Assembly (NCBI GenBank): GCA_947568835.1
Contig: OX387605.1
Span: forward strand, 26,263,769 to 26,327,768
Origin: Protonemura montana
Lineage: Eukaryota > Arthropoda > Insecta > Plecoptera > Nemouridae
Direction: 5' to 3'
DNA: 64,000 nucleotides
The position numbers were made by a program, and so were the translations under genes. Position 1 is the first letter of the stretch; each line of letters begins with the position of its first letter. Positions 35,901 through 46,000 of this stretch are shown one piece after another. The notes beneath the pieces are model-generated. The model ran no database searches, was not told the DNA's origin, and saw only the letters and a list, made by a program, of their open reading frames with translations.

Positions 35901-38900
35901 GTGCCAAGTAAAACATCGTGAAAACAGTGCCAAAACATTTGGCAATTTGGCAATCATTTAGCAGAATAAATTTGGATGCGCTCTTTCTTTTCCGAGTGAA
36001 TTGTATAATGAAAGCACTGGACACAAGTTTATCGAGTGATAGCCATGTTAGCCCGCGATTTGTCCCAAACATGGCATGTGCCGTTGCCGTGCCATGTTCA
36101 CGGAAAGCCACCCGAGAGAAGTGAATACAAATCGAGCAGCCCGTCGATCTCAAGGCTCTTTCATGTCCTAAATAAAACACGAAGCTTTCCAATGATAATA
36201 CAACAACACAATCCCATTTGTGATCTGAACAGGGAGGGGTATATGATATCGCTGCTTGGTGCCAAGGACCTATGTCGATCCTCTATTCGGTCGAGTCAGG
36301 TTTTACAACCGTTCCATCAGCATTAGCCAACAAAGCACACGGACGCTATGCAAGTGGTTGATTCCTTGAAGCGAGGGTTGCGTTCTCCACGTGTCACCAC
36401 GGGCTGCAATCGTGGCCGTGGTCTTCGTTAGTGATCTAAACGATCTTCGTTAGCGTCACACCCATCCAGGCAAATGAACGGCGGACGGATGGTTCAAGGT
36501 TTGATCGAGCTAGCGGCTTTGTTCTGCGTCAATATTGGCCGCAATCAAATACCACATCCTCCAATAAATATATATGTTCACGTCTCGTGGATCGCAATCG
36601 TCGTTATGATATTTGCTCGACGTGGCGGGAAAACACGCGATCGCCGACCTCCTTGGAGACACAACGGGTTCGGCTCGGGGACGCCGTCGACGTGGAGAGT
36701 TCGATGCGCGGGCAGGACGTGCGCTCGAAGAGGCGTTGGGTGATTTCCGTGGAATGACGACGCTAACCAGATGCTTGTTTGATTGTCTATCAAGTTGGAA
36801 ATGGGTCGCGGTGTCTACGCTTTGCAGCGATTGGCTGGAGTGATCTAGTGGACTTGTCACCGCGCCATAGATGCAAACTCTTTCCTCGAGCGGAGATAAA
36901 ATCGATATTTTTCAAATCATCACATCTTTTTGACGGCTCCTAACAACGTTTTGATATTCAGCCCCCAGGAACATTCGAACCCGGATCCCACCTCGCCAGT
37001 GCCCCCTCGCTCGTTTCGTGGGTGTTTTCCTCCACGGCCACCTCGACGGATTCCCCGAACCGGCCACCGGCGTCCGGGGCCTCTAGGCAAGTGCGCAGAA
37101 GCCGACAGAGCACACGGCGTGGCCCGGCCCGGCTCGGCTCATTACCATCGCGTTACAATTAGCACCATCATCGGCGGTGTCGTATCAAGGTCGCGCGATC
37201 AGATCGAGCGCATGGCTCGGGGGCGTTTAGCAGCTGGGAGGGGAGGAGTCCTCGGTGTGGTGGAAAAACAAGCGTTTAATATCGAAATCCCGGTGCACGG
37301 TTCGTGAGTTGATGTCCGTCCTGTTTGTCGAGCACCTCCAAGATTCGCGTGCATCGCGCCTCGACCGACAGGACGGGCTCCAAAAAAATGCAAAAAACAA
37401 ACTTGATATGGATTACTATAATAAGTAATAAACGGCTATAATTGAAGTCTAAAAGTGGGCCATTATGGGCTTCTCTTGGTCGAAACAGCAGATCGTGAAA
37501 AGCTTTAAACTGTTGCACAGAGCGTACATTCAGAGTCAGCTGCCCGGCAGTACATTCAAGTACAAACCAGGTACCGAGTCTAAATGAAACCTGTTTTTTT
37601 TTTCTTCTTTTTTTGCGGGTTGCCAACGTTTTGAGAGCAGAGTTTTGCATTGGCGTCGGTCGAGGCATCCAAGACTTGGTGCAGAGTTACCGAGCAACTG
37701 TGGGCTCATTTTCCTCTGCTAATCCAAGTCGAGGAATCAATAATGGTTAGCGCGAGTGACGAACCGGTCGTGACTCGATTGTTTCGGACGAGTGCGACGC
37801 GCCGGGGGTCTGGGTGGTCCCAAGACTGACCCTCGATGTTGCTGGCTGCAGGGAGGGTCGCCGGGGCCGGAAGAAGGGCTGCTCTCGGGGTCTGTTTATA
37901 AAATGATTGAATCCAGCTGCGAAAACATGGCCGCCAGGCTCAAGAGCCATCGCTGCCATGGCTCATCAAGAAGGCATCATGAGACGATGAGGTCGCTAAG
38001 AAGTATGGCTCATTCGAAATCGCCCCGAGACACATGTGTATCAAACCCCGTTAACATTTCAGGACAATAACGTCCAAGAAACGCCGGACGCATTCTTTCC
38101 TATCGCGTTTAAGTACCAACCAGACGGGCGGGACATTTGAGAGAACGATTTCCGGTAGCGGTCGATGCAGGGAAATGATATAAAAGCTAAGAGTGCGTGA
38201 TGTTTGCCGGAATGAAAGACATTCGCACACACACACACACACTAGACTGCGCCTGCCCAGAAACAATATGCAAGTCGATTTTATGCGTCTGGTCGCTCGG
38301 CTGTAATGCAAGCGTATCACCACACTGCAATTGTGCACAGGACACGCACCTTCGATCACGTCTCAATGCAGTCGCTTCGGGGACTGCACTTTAAATGCAC
38401 TCAGCTCTGGTGCAACAATGTGACGGTGTGATGGCAACAAAGTAGTCGGATAGTTGATGCAGCGAAAGTGCACCTGGCAGTTGATAACGGGCACCTACGT
38501 CTCACGCTGCGAACTCGCCGTGCGCTTGTGCGAGAATGGCAGCAGAGAAACTGTTTAATAACGTCCCTATTATTCGCGGTCCAGTGCCGACTGGTGTTAT
38601 TCAAGTGGTAGCCAGCAATAAACTCACTGCAGTCGATACCCGCGATCGTGATCGAACTCCAGACACAAGGCGCACGTGCATGAAGCGCGATGTAATAACA
38701 ATATGGCGACGCGGCCAAATGTGCAGCGTGTATGGATTCGATTCAGTCTAGCCGGGGCATTAATGTCGCAATCGCTGGCTGCCGACAGCGCTAGTCTCTT
38801 GACAAAGTCCGCGATTCTGTTCCAGCCCTAATACCGAATAACAGGGTATAGACTCAAGTTAAGTCAACTGCTAGGGCGATCTACGGTTCTAAAGTTAGAT

Positions 38901-41900
38901 CGCCTCCCCCCCGGACATATTGGCGGGGGTGCACAGATATTTATGTGCTCCTAGCGATCGAAGCAAGACGATGCTCTCTCGCGGGATTTACCAAAGAAAA
39001 CAAAGCTGCTACTGCTGCATGGCGAAGAGTGGATGCCAGGGGACTGCGACCAAAAGCTAATGCGATCCAGACGGCCTGTCTTTGTGTAAAATGAGATCGC
39101 TTTGTTTTCATAGGAACTGAAAAGGAGTTTAAAACGGAGAAAATTTCGCGAGTAAAAGTTGAAACCGTTTTGACGTCTGAATTATCGGTGCACGGAGGAT
39201 CGAGTTACATTTGACACGTCACGATGATTGGTCCATTGTCCGAGCCAAGCACGGGACCCGGAAGCTGGGCGAGATCAGCCATCCTCCAACTCTTGGCTCG
39301 AGCGACCACGCGCTGGGTGTCCACCGATTAGAACTGCACTCCGCGGGTCGGAATCCAACAACTTCACGACCGATTCCTCTTCTTTGGAGGAACCATTCCG
39401 TGGGTGGAAGAGGGGACAGCGGAAAACCGCGGATAGAACGGCCAACTAGACGCTCGACGCCAATGTAATCGACGTCGAAGTCATATTGACGCAGCGAGGT
39501 TCTGCACGGCTTACTGACGTTGAGACGAATTCGTTCCCCAAAAATATTTCTTCTAGAAATATTGACACCCAACCCCTTTCTTCTCCTTCCAGTTGGTACA
39601 GCAATTGGGAGGTCCCGGGTTCGTATCCTGGTTCGGTTGCACATTCTTCCAGTCAAACAGAATTCCTTTCCATCATTCGCTCGCTGGTTTCAGATCCGCA
39701 GTGAAAATGCCAGGAAAACCAAAAAACACTGCAAGCTACAATCGTCGACCGCACCTCTCAGCTGCGTAATACTGACCAAGCAATCAATCAATCAAATCAA
39801 TGTGTCAAACATGCGTGCAAGTCACATAGACGCAAAGTAACCCTGGCAAAGTGACATTGTTGCTAATTCAGATCGAACAACGGCACGGACTGCACTGAAA
39901 TGTGGTCGAGAGCTCGTGAATAATTGGGTAGCAGCAGCAGGTACGACCAAGTCGAAGAGCGATATTCTTGCGATAGATTTACTAATGATGTTGGTCTTCA
40001 TTTCACCTACGCCTCTCACCGAACAGCAATGAATGATTATCACCTCCCCCCCTCCCCCTCCCCTATGTCGCCCCTCTCGACTGAACACATCTCAGACTCA
40101 TCATCATTTTGTATCTACCTCAAGCATCACTCACTGTAAGATCGCATCATCAAGCCACGTCAGAGAATTACTTTTATCCAAACACATAGCTTTATAAAGT
40201 TTCAATGAGGCATGTCTCGCGGCGTCCTGCAGCGGCCGTTTAGCATATGAAAGCCTAGAGGTGTCTTGGTAGACAGACGCTGGCTTTTGTTTCCAGGTAA
40301 GTCGAGTGATGGGGACATGTGCGGAACGGGCCGAGAGGGTCTAGACGATAGATTGACACTTTCCAAGGAACACGCGACGGAGTGGAGCTTGTTGACGTGG
40401 CAAGACCAAGCACAAGATGTTTCCACGCCTCGTCTCGTCAGTACGCTTTATCAACTGGTCATGTGTATGATGGTCACCCATCCAATACCTGACCCAACGC
40501 AGTGTTGCTTAACTTTCATCCCTCCAACCTCTCTCCCAAACAGAACTGGTCATGTGTATGATGGTCACCCATCTAATACCTTACCCAGCGCAGTGTTGCT
40601 TAACTTTCATCCCTCCAACCTCTCTCCCGAACAGAACTGGTAATGTGTATGATGGTCACCCATTCAATACCTGACTCAGCGCAGTGTTGCTTAACTTTCA
40701 TCCCTCCAACCTCTCTCCCGAACAGAACTGGTCATGTGTATGATGGTCACCCATCCAATACCTGACCCAGCGCAGTGTTGCTTAACTTTCATCCCTCCAA
40801 CCTCTCTCCCGAACAGAACTGGTCATGTGTATGATGGTCACCCATCCAATACCTGACTCAGCGCAGTGTTGCTTAACTTTCATCCCTCCAACCTCTCTCC
40901 CGAACAGAACTGGTCATGTGTATGATGGTCACCCATCCAATACCTGACTCAGCGCAGTGTTGCTTAACTTTCATCCCTCCAACCTCTCTCCCAAACAGAA
41001 CTAGTCATGTGTATGATGGTCACCCATCCAATACCTGACTCAGCGCAGTGTTGCTTAACTTTCATCCCTCCAACCTCTCTCCCGAACAGAACTGGTCATG
41101 TGTATGATGGTCACCCATCCAATACCTGACTCAGCGCAGTGTTGCTTAACTTTCATCCCTCCAACCTCTCTCCCGAACAGAACTGGTCATGTGTATGATG
41201 GTCACCCATCCAATACCTGACTCAGCGCAGTGTTGCTTAACTTTCATCCCTCCAACCTCTCTCCCAAACAGAACTAGTCATGTGTATGATGGTCACCCAT
41301 CCAATACCTGACTCAGCGCAGTGTTGCTTAACTTTCATCCCTCCAACCTCTCTCCCGAACAGAACTGGTCATGTGTATGATGGTCACCCATCCAATACCT
41401 GACTCAGCGCAGTGTTGCTTAACACGCCAGACCGTGCAGTCCAAGGCATGATGAGTTAGAAGATGGAATGTGTATTGAGGTCGCCGAGTCCATTACGGTA
41501 ACGACGCTTCTTGTCTATAAGCGGCCGCGATGTTGTTCTTGGCGTCGCGACGCTTGCATCCCGTGCAGGCGTCGCTAATGCGTCGACACGGGCCGACGTC
41601 GATAGTGCGGGATCTGGGTTCGATCACCAGGCACGTTCTGTGCCACGCAGCAAACAATAGCCATCGATTCACGGGCACAAAATCGCGCCAAAGTACGCAT
41701 GGGGCGGTGACGCGTCTTTGTTACACCTGCGTCTCGCTTTCTTTCGGAAGCGTTCGATGACTTTTAGAGGCACAAAAAGTTGGGTGTGAATTTTGTTAGA
41801 ATTTGGTAAATGATTCGTTTCCTTGCCGCAAGGACTCGGGAACAATGAGCCCAATAAAGTGAGTCTAAGAAAATGGGGCAGGTCGTCTCGAATATCGACG

Positions 41901-42211
41901 CTCCCGAGCTTTGAAGCAAACATACCAGTGTTACCAACACGACAAACCGTTTGTCTTGAATCGTCAAATGTTTAAGAACGCATTTCTAGAAACTTGTGTT
42001 TCTTCCGCACGCATCAACGTCCCAGTAATATTATCCCAACGCATCCAATTTGACGACGAGGTGACAATGATGTTGCAACGCCCTTTGTTCGACACAACAC
42101 GCCGACAAACACAATCAGAAGACAATCAGAAGACTCACCTCTTTTCTGCATGTAGCTGAAGAGGTCATCGAGAAACTCTTTCCTCTTGGGGTCGTCGTTG
42201 ATCTCGTACAA
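15827..42211 (-). CDS. ARID3: ARID3 / dead ringer family transcription factor (5' incomplete)
   Basis: Six exons (42211-42139, 22377-22194, 20627-20299, 18369-18161, 17250-17031, 15939-15827) join in phase with GT-AG introns. The product begins inside the ARID domain with LYEINDDPKRKEFLDDLFSY, continues through NRLPIMAKSVLDLYELY, NKKLWQEIIKGL and SSITSAAFTLRTQ, and ends the domain with YMKYLYPYECEKR and AAIDGNRREGRR. A His/Ala-rich linker follows, then a REKLES-type tail with VVSMDINGIMYQGVLFAQ just before the stop. ARID3 proteins bind AT-rich DNA in the nucleus and self-associate through REKLES. The residues preceding LYE in the family (W.(F/Y)EEQFKQ) must lie in an upstream exon that I did not find. 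The first visible intron is about 19.8 kb and packed with repeats. Confidence 0.9.
16022..16525 (-). mobile_element. 5S-headed SINE, copy B (body plus about 2.5 units)
   Basis: The minus-strand body at 16022-16290 has the same landmarks as copy A in reverse order. It joins about 2.5 of the 91-bp 5S-like units and breaks off at 16520. It lies in the last ARID3 intron, in the same sense as that gene. Confidence 0.8.
17031..17250 (-). CDS. ARID3: ARID3 coding exon e
   Basis: 220 bp between TTTAG|GTGAACG and AGCAGAG|GTAAGT. It encodes a charged segment (PQKEALNLGVREQEARAVAL), then QPPTKRLIMHND, which fits the region ahead of the REKLES beta part in dead-ringer proteins. Confidence 0.82.
17785..17890. 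mobile_element. Penelope-like terminal repeat fragment
   Basis: This single-arm relative of the 2.2/6.2-kb family contains, on the plus strand, CCC, TTGATTAA, GAC...GTC, AC, GAAACGT, GGG: a decayed hammerhead layout with a CCC/GGG stem I. It lies in an ARID3 intron. Confidence 0.45.
18161..18369 (-). CDS. ARID3: ARID3 coding exon d
   Basis: 209 bp, GCCGACAG|TGCCG to AACGTG|GTGAGT, encoding VPIPGMAPSELEARMVEYV, a Ser/Pro segment, then NALEMSRLTLWNLYNNNV. It is in phase with both neighbours. Confidence 0.85.
19477..19808 (+). mobile_element. tRNA-derived SINE with inverted arms, copy 3
   Basis: The 5' block GATGAAATCTGATTTAAATT leads to an inverted arm, a second partial arm, then two box-A-bearing tRNA-like units (TAGCTCAATGGGTTAGAGCA and a close copy) before TTTGGGCATCAA. 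Flanks GTTGCACTA (19466-19474) and GTTGCACCA (19805-19813) look like a 9-bp target duplication. It sits in an ARID3 intron, antisense to the gene. Confidence 0.7.
19850..20170 (-). mobile_element. 5S-headed SINE, copy C, internal deletion, with extended 5S head
   Basis: The 3' tail of the body (19850-19950) joins two 91-bp units directly; the middle of the body is missing. Beyond the units the minus strand continues TTCTCGTTAGATCACCGAAG, which is the stretch just ahead of box A in invertebrate 5S rRNA. This supports the 5S origin. Confidence 0.75.
20299..20627 (-). CDS. ARID3: ARID3 coding exon c (ARID end, His/Ala linker)
   Basis: 329 bp. It starts at CTCACAG|ATACATGAAG, giving Q-YMKYLYPYECEKRR, and runs through an eight-histidine run and HHPAAHHPAHHPAA. 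I placed the donor at GGAGGAG|GTATGT because the leftover G plus TG of exon d makes valine in frame. The frame stays open past this donor to 20090, ending inside a SINE. Confidence 0.82.
20779..21205. mobile_element. Foldback element with ~178-bp arms, intact copy
   Basis: The left arm 20779-20956 and right arm 21026-21205 are near-perfect inverted copies around a 69-bp loop. The ends read (A/C)CGTTGAGTGTAGGTTC. A half copy follows each of the 47-bp arrays at 28.3 and 32.1 kb. It sits between ARID3 exons b and c, so the pre-mRNA could form a long hairpin. No transposase is encoded. Confidence 0.85.
21727..21779 (+). repeat. tRNA-like box B remnant
   Basis: CCGGGTTCGATTCCTG with a pairing CCGGTG/CACCGG outer stem, but no acceptable box A. 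A decayed tRNA-derived sequence. Confidence 0.3.
22194..22377 (-). CDS. ARID3: ARID3 coding exon b (ARID core)
   Basis: 184 bp encoding TPINRLPIMAKSVLDL through FTLRT. The acceptor is CTCCAG|GA and the donor ACACA|GTGAGT. This holds the ARID helices that contact DNA and is fully open, with strong family identity. Confidence 0.92.
22511..22537. repeat. (GTGC)n microsatellite
   Basis: About six units of CGTG just upstream of ARID3 exon b in the long intron. Confidence 0.8.
22540..23880. other. ARID3 intron, unique sequence
   Basis: Moderately CpG-rich, with a (CGTCGG)n-like stretch near 23530-23560. No exon or element seen. Confidence 0.4.
23885..24787 (-). mobile_element. 5S-headed SINE, copy D (body plus about 6.7 units)
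   Basis: The full minus-strand body at 23885-24170 is followed by six to seven 91-bp units to 24787. Unit differences are single substitutions. Same sense as ARID3, inside its long intron. Confidence 0.82.
25501..26031. repeat. 60-bp minisatellite, nine units, alternating 120-bp pattern
   Basis: Nine units of 60 bp carry GGTGGCACCTACCG, ACCACGTGTTGCCGGCCTCG and CAGCAAGCGCC. Early units alternate T/C after ACCG and A/T in GC(A/T)GCAG, giving a 120-bp higher-order period. Since 60 is divisible by three, long frames stay open on both strands and encode 20-residue repeats. There is no splice or start context, so I read it as noncoding. Confidence 0.85.
26162..26211. promoter_or_regulatory. Two perfect CRE palindromes in a 25-bp tandem duplication
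   Basis: TGACGTCA occurs at 26162-26169 and 26187-26194 inside two copies of TGACGTCACGGCGCCCACGG. This is the full consensus for CREB/ATF bZIP factors. The surrounding 26.0-27.3 kb is CpG-rich, so this could be a regulatory element or internal promoter in the ARID3 intron. No transcript start can be assigned. Confidence 0.5.
26905..26960. repeat. (CGG)n run, about 18 units
   Basis: Uninterrupted GCG/CGG repeats in the CpG-rich intronic segment. Open frames through it are trivial polyalanine or polyarginine. Confidence 0.9.
27315..28301. repeat. 47-bp minisatellite array 1, exactly 21 units
   Basis: The unit starts AAACCGTTGAGTGTGCAGGT and ends ACGTTAATGTT. First and last unit starts (27315 and 28255) are exactly 20 periods apart. 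The last unit changes into the terminus of the foldback element (GGTTCTAGGTGGAG, CAACGTCAATGTTACAG), so the array grows out of that end. Confidence 0.9.
28302..28518. mobile_element. Foldback element, half copy after array 1
   Basis: This continues the array as the left arm and loop of the element at 20779-21205 (AAGATGGCCGCCAAATGAC, then TTCTCGTAGGTTAACTCGC), then stops at AAAAAGCGAGTAA where the right arm should begin. Confidence 0.8.
28520..29084. other. ARID3 intron, unique sequence
   Basis: No exon or known element; a G-rich stretch lies near 28830-28895. Confidence 0.4.
29085..29315. mobile_element. Inverted-repeat element (Penelope-like terminal repeats), copy 3
   Basis: Left arm 29085-29222 and right arm 29226-29310 meet almost directly, with the hammerhead-like blocks of both arms head to head at CCTGTACAAGTTACGAAACG. 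Same family as 2.2 and 6.2 kb. Confidence 0.55.
29866..30505 (-). mobile_element. 5S-headed SINE, copy E (body plus four units)
   Basis: The minus-strand body at 29866-30145 is followed by four 91-bp units ending near 30503. All landmarks match copies A and D. Confidence 0.82.
30506..31085. other. ARID3 intron, unique sequence with a short C tract
   Basis: C run near 30740. Overlapping open frames on both strands at 30592-30969 show no family signature. Confidence 0.4.
31086..32072. repeat. 47-bp minisatellite array 2, exactly 21 units
   Basis: Same unit, orientation, length (987 bp) and unit count as array 1; first and last unit starts are 31086 and 32026. Variant units differ from array 1 (AAGCCGATGAG in two units, GGTAGAGGC in two). 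It also grades into the foldback element's end. Confidence 0.9.
32073..32256. mobile_element. Foldback element, half copy after array 2
   Basis: Left arm and part of the loop of the 20.8-kb element, truncated at GATATTCAAAAGGTC before the right arm. Confidence 0.78.
32740..32894. repeat. 21-bp minisatellite, about seven units
   Basis: GTTGGTGAACGAGGAGGATT plus one base per unit, with A/G variants. Being a multiple of three it keeps a frame open (VGERGGF-like), but nothing supports translation. Confidence 0.8.
32975..34004. repeat. 20/26-bp CTGCAA minisatellite, about 1 kb, open in all frames
   Basis: Units of AACTGCAAGCAGCAGAGTGC (20 bp) are mixed with 26-bp units that have an extra AACTGC. 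No stop occurs in any of six frames across about 1 kb, because the sequence lacks TAA, TAG and TGA on both strands. Open frames of 300-500 codons here are artefacts. A coding role would need exon boundaries, which I do not see. Confidence 0.88.
34010..35690. other. ARID3 intron, unique sequence
   Basis: A box-B-like CCGGTTCGATCCTG lies near 34721 without a box A. No exon recognised. Confidence 0.4.
35698..35741. repeat. CCG and CTG triplet run
   Basis: Short (CCG)n followed by (CTG)n, about seven CTG units. Confidence 0.8.
35742..40450. other. ARID3 intron, mostly unique sequence
   Basis: No exon with family similarity was seen. It includes a (CA)n run near 38226-38243 and a tRNA-like remnant at 39590-39640 (TTGGTACAGCAATTGGGAGG, then CGGGTTCGTATCCTGG). 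Confidence 0.4.
40455..41423 (-). repeat. 5S-like 91-bp array, copy F, about 10.6 units, no body
   Basis: The longest array in the window. It starts and ends inside a unit and lacks the SINE body, so the tandem heads can exist alone as satellite-like DNA. Confidence 0.85.
42139..42211 (-). CDS. ARID3: ARID3 coding exon a (ARID domain start)
   Basis: The 73 bp encode 24 residues, LYEINDDPKRKEFLDDLFSY then MQKR, plus one base. The acceptor reads TTGCAG and the donor AAAGAG|GTGAG. The leftover G joins GA of the next exon to give glycine, as in the family's KRGTP. It begins in phase 0, so the missing upstream exon should end in phase 0. Confidence 0.88.
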
Positions 42212-42249
42212 CTGCAACAGAGATGTACACGCATCGTCAGTACGGAAGT

Positions 42250-42440
42250 CATTAACTTGGGGTAAACTAGGGGATAAACTAGGGATAAACTAGGGATAAA
42301 CTAGGGATAAACTAGGGGATAAACTAGGGATAAACTAGGGATAAACTAGGGATTAACTAGGGGTAAACTAGGGGATAAACTAGGGATAAACTAGGGATTA
42401 ACTAGGGGTAAACTAGGGGATAAACTGGGAACAAACCAGA
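42250..42440. repeat. 12-14-bp minisatellite (GGGATAAACTA)
   Basis: About 14 irregular units with GGATAAACTAGGGATAAACT and GGGGTAAACTA variants, just upstream of ARID3 exon a on the minus strand. Confidence 0.8.
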
Positions 42441-42534
42441 GGTAAGCCGTGGTAACCCACAAGGCCAGTTTGAGCAGATCAAATCATTGGACATGTCAGG
42501 CATAAAACGGTTCGGCGCCAACCAAACCCAATGT

Positions 42535-42580
42535 TGGTTTTTAGACTCATGTCTACTTGATTAAACCCAATGCTTTTATT
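42535..42580. mobile_element. Penelope-like terminal repeat fragment
   Basis: TTTTTAGACTCATGTCTACTTGAT matches (in shorter pieces) the outer end of the family at 29.1 kb; the rest is missing. Confidence 0.4.
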
Positions 42581-43007
42581 ATAAAAGTGGTCTTCAATGA
42601 TGAAGTCTTCTAGCATCAAAAGCACACACAGCTTTCATGAAATATCACACATAGCAACGAAGTGATAGTCACACAACCCCCGGCAAATCAACAATCCGTG
42701 TGCACGGAGTTCAAGTGCCGAGTTTAGAAGTTTAATCAAAGCCAGCCATCGGGAGTCCATCAGGAGTCCATCAGTGATGTTCTAATACGGATCTGCCACG
42801 AGGTTAAACGAACGGAGCGCGTCGGATGGCCACCCCAGCTCGTTACCGAAGAGTGATTGATTCCTGGGCAGGGAAAAAAAAAGCGTTGCCCGGCGATTGC
42901 GGGGCCAGGACCAGCGATCGGGGAGAGAAATGGCACCCACTTCGTTCCGGACGTTACGAGGACGTCGTCACGTTAATCACTCCCGGTGCCCGTCGACGGT
43001 AGAACCG

Positions 43008-43056
43008 GAGCGCGTGGAACCGGAGCGCGTGGAACCGGAGCGCGTGGAACCGAACT
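43008..43056. repeat. 18-bp tandem repeat, three units
   Basis: GTGGAACCGGAGCGC repeated with period 18. Confidence 0.8.
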
Positions 43057-46000
43057 AAACGCCATGCGAAGGCCATGCAAAGCAAGAGCAATTGATTGAT
43101 TCGTCCGGCAGGGAGTCGGCCGAGCGTTGAAGTCCCCGGCGAATCGCCGGACAATCCGCGAGGTCCGCAAAAAATCTAATTACATTTCGCGGAGAGGTTT
43201 TATATCGCGGACATTCGATAATTAATAAAACGGTCCAATTAAACAACATCCATCATTCGGTCGAAACTGCCGGGCGCAAAAAGCTTTGAATTCAAATATG
43301 TGGTTGGCCCGGCTGGTCATCAGAACCCTCGCTAAGGACTGGAGCTTGTGAAGGCCAACTAATTAAAACGTCCAGTTTAAAAAAAAAGCGTTTACAGACA
43401 CAGAGAGAAACAGACACATTGATCCACGCTCTCGAGCGCATTGCGTCAAAACATTTCCATGAACAAACACGGCCATATGCAACGCAGGTAATTAATACAA
43501 AACCACTAGAACACAAAGATCTCTGCGATGTAGCAGAGCCTGGGTTCACGACCCGGCCGTGCAGTATCGCTTACCCCCGTCCCGTCGCCAGAGTGAAATA
43601 TCCACACAGCTCGATCTCGGCTGGACGGCCATGCCCTGGACTGGACTGGTCTGGACTTGACTGGTCTACCATGCTCCGGCTGAACATTATAGGCACTGAT
43701 AGCTCATTATTCACCAAGCAGGTAGACCTCCTACTTTTTAATTTCCATCCCGTCAGCGAGCCACGATAAAGGGATGATAGATTAACGCTGGCCAGGCCAC
43801 GGTTGTCTTCGGTAGAGGCTAGGTGTTGCGGCTTCACATCAAGTGTACTGACGGCGCGCGAGGACGCCTTCTATCATTTGATTGTCTTACAAACCTAATC
43901 GAAACTAGTGGGCTCGACGGGCTCAACGATTACCCAACTCTACTGGCATTTTCAGGGGGGGGGGGGGGGGGAATTAATCATGTCCGAGTCTCGGGAATCG
44001 TTTTCAAGTCCGTACCTCTGCTGATGGCTCACAGTAATCACCGATTTTAATTAATACACTGAAGATTTGATCCACGGCAGACAAGGGTCATGGGGAGTGC
44101 TCCTTCAAGAGGCGCGATCAGATCGTCAGAATCACGTGGCCGTGAATCGGACAGGATCGATAGGTGCAATCGATCTCTGTGTGTGTGTGTGTGTAGGTAT
44201 ATTTACCTCCATGTACAAGAAGTGTATAAATAAACGGCGGTTTGTCCCATGCGCTGGAGTGATTTAGAGATGGTTCAACGTTCTAGTTATTAGGCTATCG
44301 CCCGCATGTCGCCCAGGCGATGGTCATTAACACGATTGCCGTCGTCGCGAATGCACATGCGGCTATCGATGATATTGATGCGCTATCACATGTGGGCGAG
44401 TTAATGGGCCAGAAGTCCTCCGATCGTACCCCCGGTCGGTCGGGGCGTCCAGGTGTGCGACTGTCAAATTCCGGGCCGCGCGAGTTCGCTGTTGCCCCGC
44501 GGGCACACGCGCTATCGTCGGTTGAAAATGTTTTGCTTATTTTTGTTGCAATTTTGAGTCGACGGATTGCGCATGTCGACATCGATTTGGTGTGAAGGAC
44601 ATCGATTTGGTGTGACCGATATCAGACCGTTTACCTGCACAGTGAAACTGCTACCGAGGTTCTACAAGCAATAGGACTTTTAGCGTTTTATCAGAGGCGA
44701 TATACAAGCATTATCCTTGGCCAGGAATCTAATGTGAAATAATAGCCATAATTTACCAGTGCTCGTCGCTATTTGGGCCTGATAGCAGCACATTAAAAGG
44801 CTTCATTTTTGATATGGCAACCAATGTGGCAAGCCCTTTGTGAAGTCATATTCGAATGCTTTCCTGAGGGAACCTAAGCTATTGGGTGCCGAGCCCAGCT
44901 TTGCAGAAACTGTCATTGAGACGCTGCGACGCCTCGTCAACGTCGTCGTCCCTGCAGCAAAGCACGTGACAGAGGTCCCCGCTAAACGCCTCCAGTGACT
45001 GGCCTATCCAACCACTGTACACCTAGATACTTGCTGGGCTTAAACTGTTAGTCTTCTGTCTCGTACCAACGCGCTAACCTCTTTCTCACTTCCATTGAAC
45101 TTGAGGGCAAACCTTTTACCTTGTGATGAATTTGTTGGATCGTTGTAAGACATGTGAATTAGGCGGTATAGCCGTGCAACACATGGTTTGATTGATGAAG
45201 CTAGGACGGTGATGCGGGCAAACACCGAGCTATGCACCCAAGCCAGCACCCATGCGTGGGCTACATATTGTTTTTCCAGCCAGCCAGAAAGCAATTCATC
45301 CACTGTTTTTACCAGCAATAAGCCACGTCGATGCTAACGCTATTACGATGAATATTTTAAATAGGAACATCGGTTCTCATCGTTCTCCGCATCGAGTGCG
45401 ATTGCGTCGTGGATTTACGAGCGCCCGTCTCAGACGTCGTGGGATTCCAAGCATCGTATCAATGCGCTTTGACGGTAATTGCGATTTTGGCCTAATTGCG
45501 CGGACATCAAGGAGCCCGGGCTGCCGTTTGAACAACAGGAAACAGACTAATCACCGATAAGTATAATGCTCCGCCATCGAGCGTTGCTCGGCTATCATCG
45601 GCAATAACTTCTATGCCCAGTGCTTATTACAATTTGAAATAAAGTTAATTGTCTCGACCGCATACATTACACTATCAAAGAGTCGGATGAGTAATCACTC
45701 GTGATAACGTGACAGAGATAATGCTATGCTTAATGTGCCCCAGCTCTGACACGGAACTTTAAATTATTAAATTATTGTCTTATCGCCAGCCAGGCGGAAT
45801 GTAAATGAGTTCGGTCACCGATGCAGCAGTTAATCACGTCCGATATCACGACTTGGCTGCTTTCGCAAGGATGTCATCACGTTTGGCTACAAACTTGAGA
45901 CGGTCGCAGCTTTGCACGAGACGGGAGCGTCTACGCAGCGGCCGTCACAAGGGTTGTCCGGGAAAATGATCAAGGCATTCGCTGATTAAGACCACGAGAA

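Noticed and set aside
40455..41423. CRISPR-like regular array
   Set aside because: The units are contiguous 91-bp copies without unique spacers, in a eukaryotic genome.
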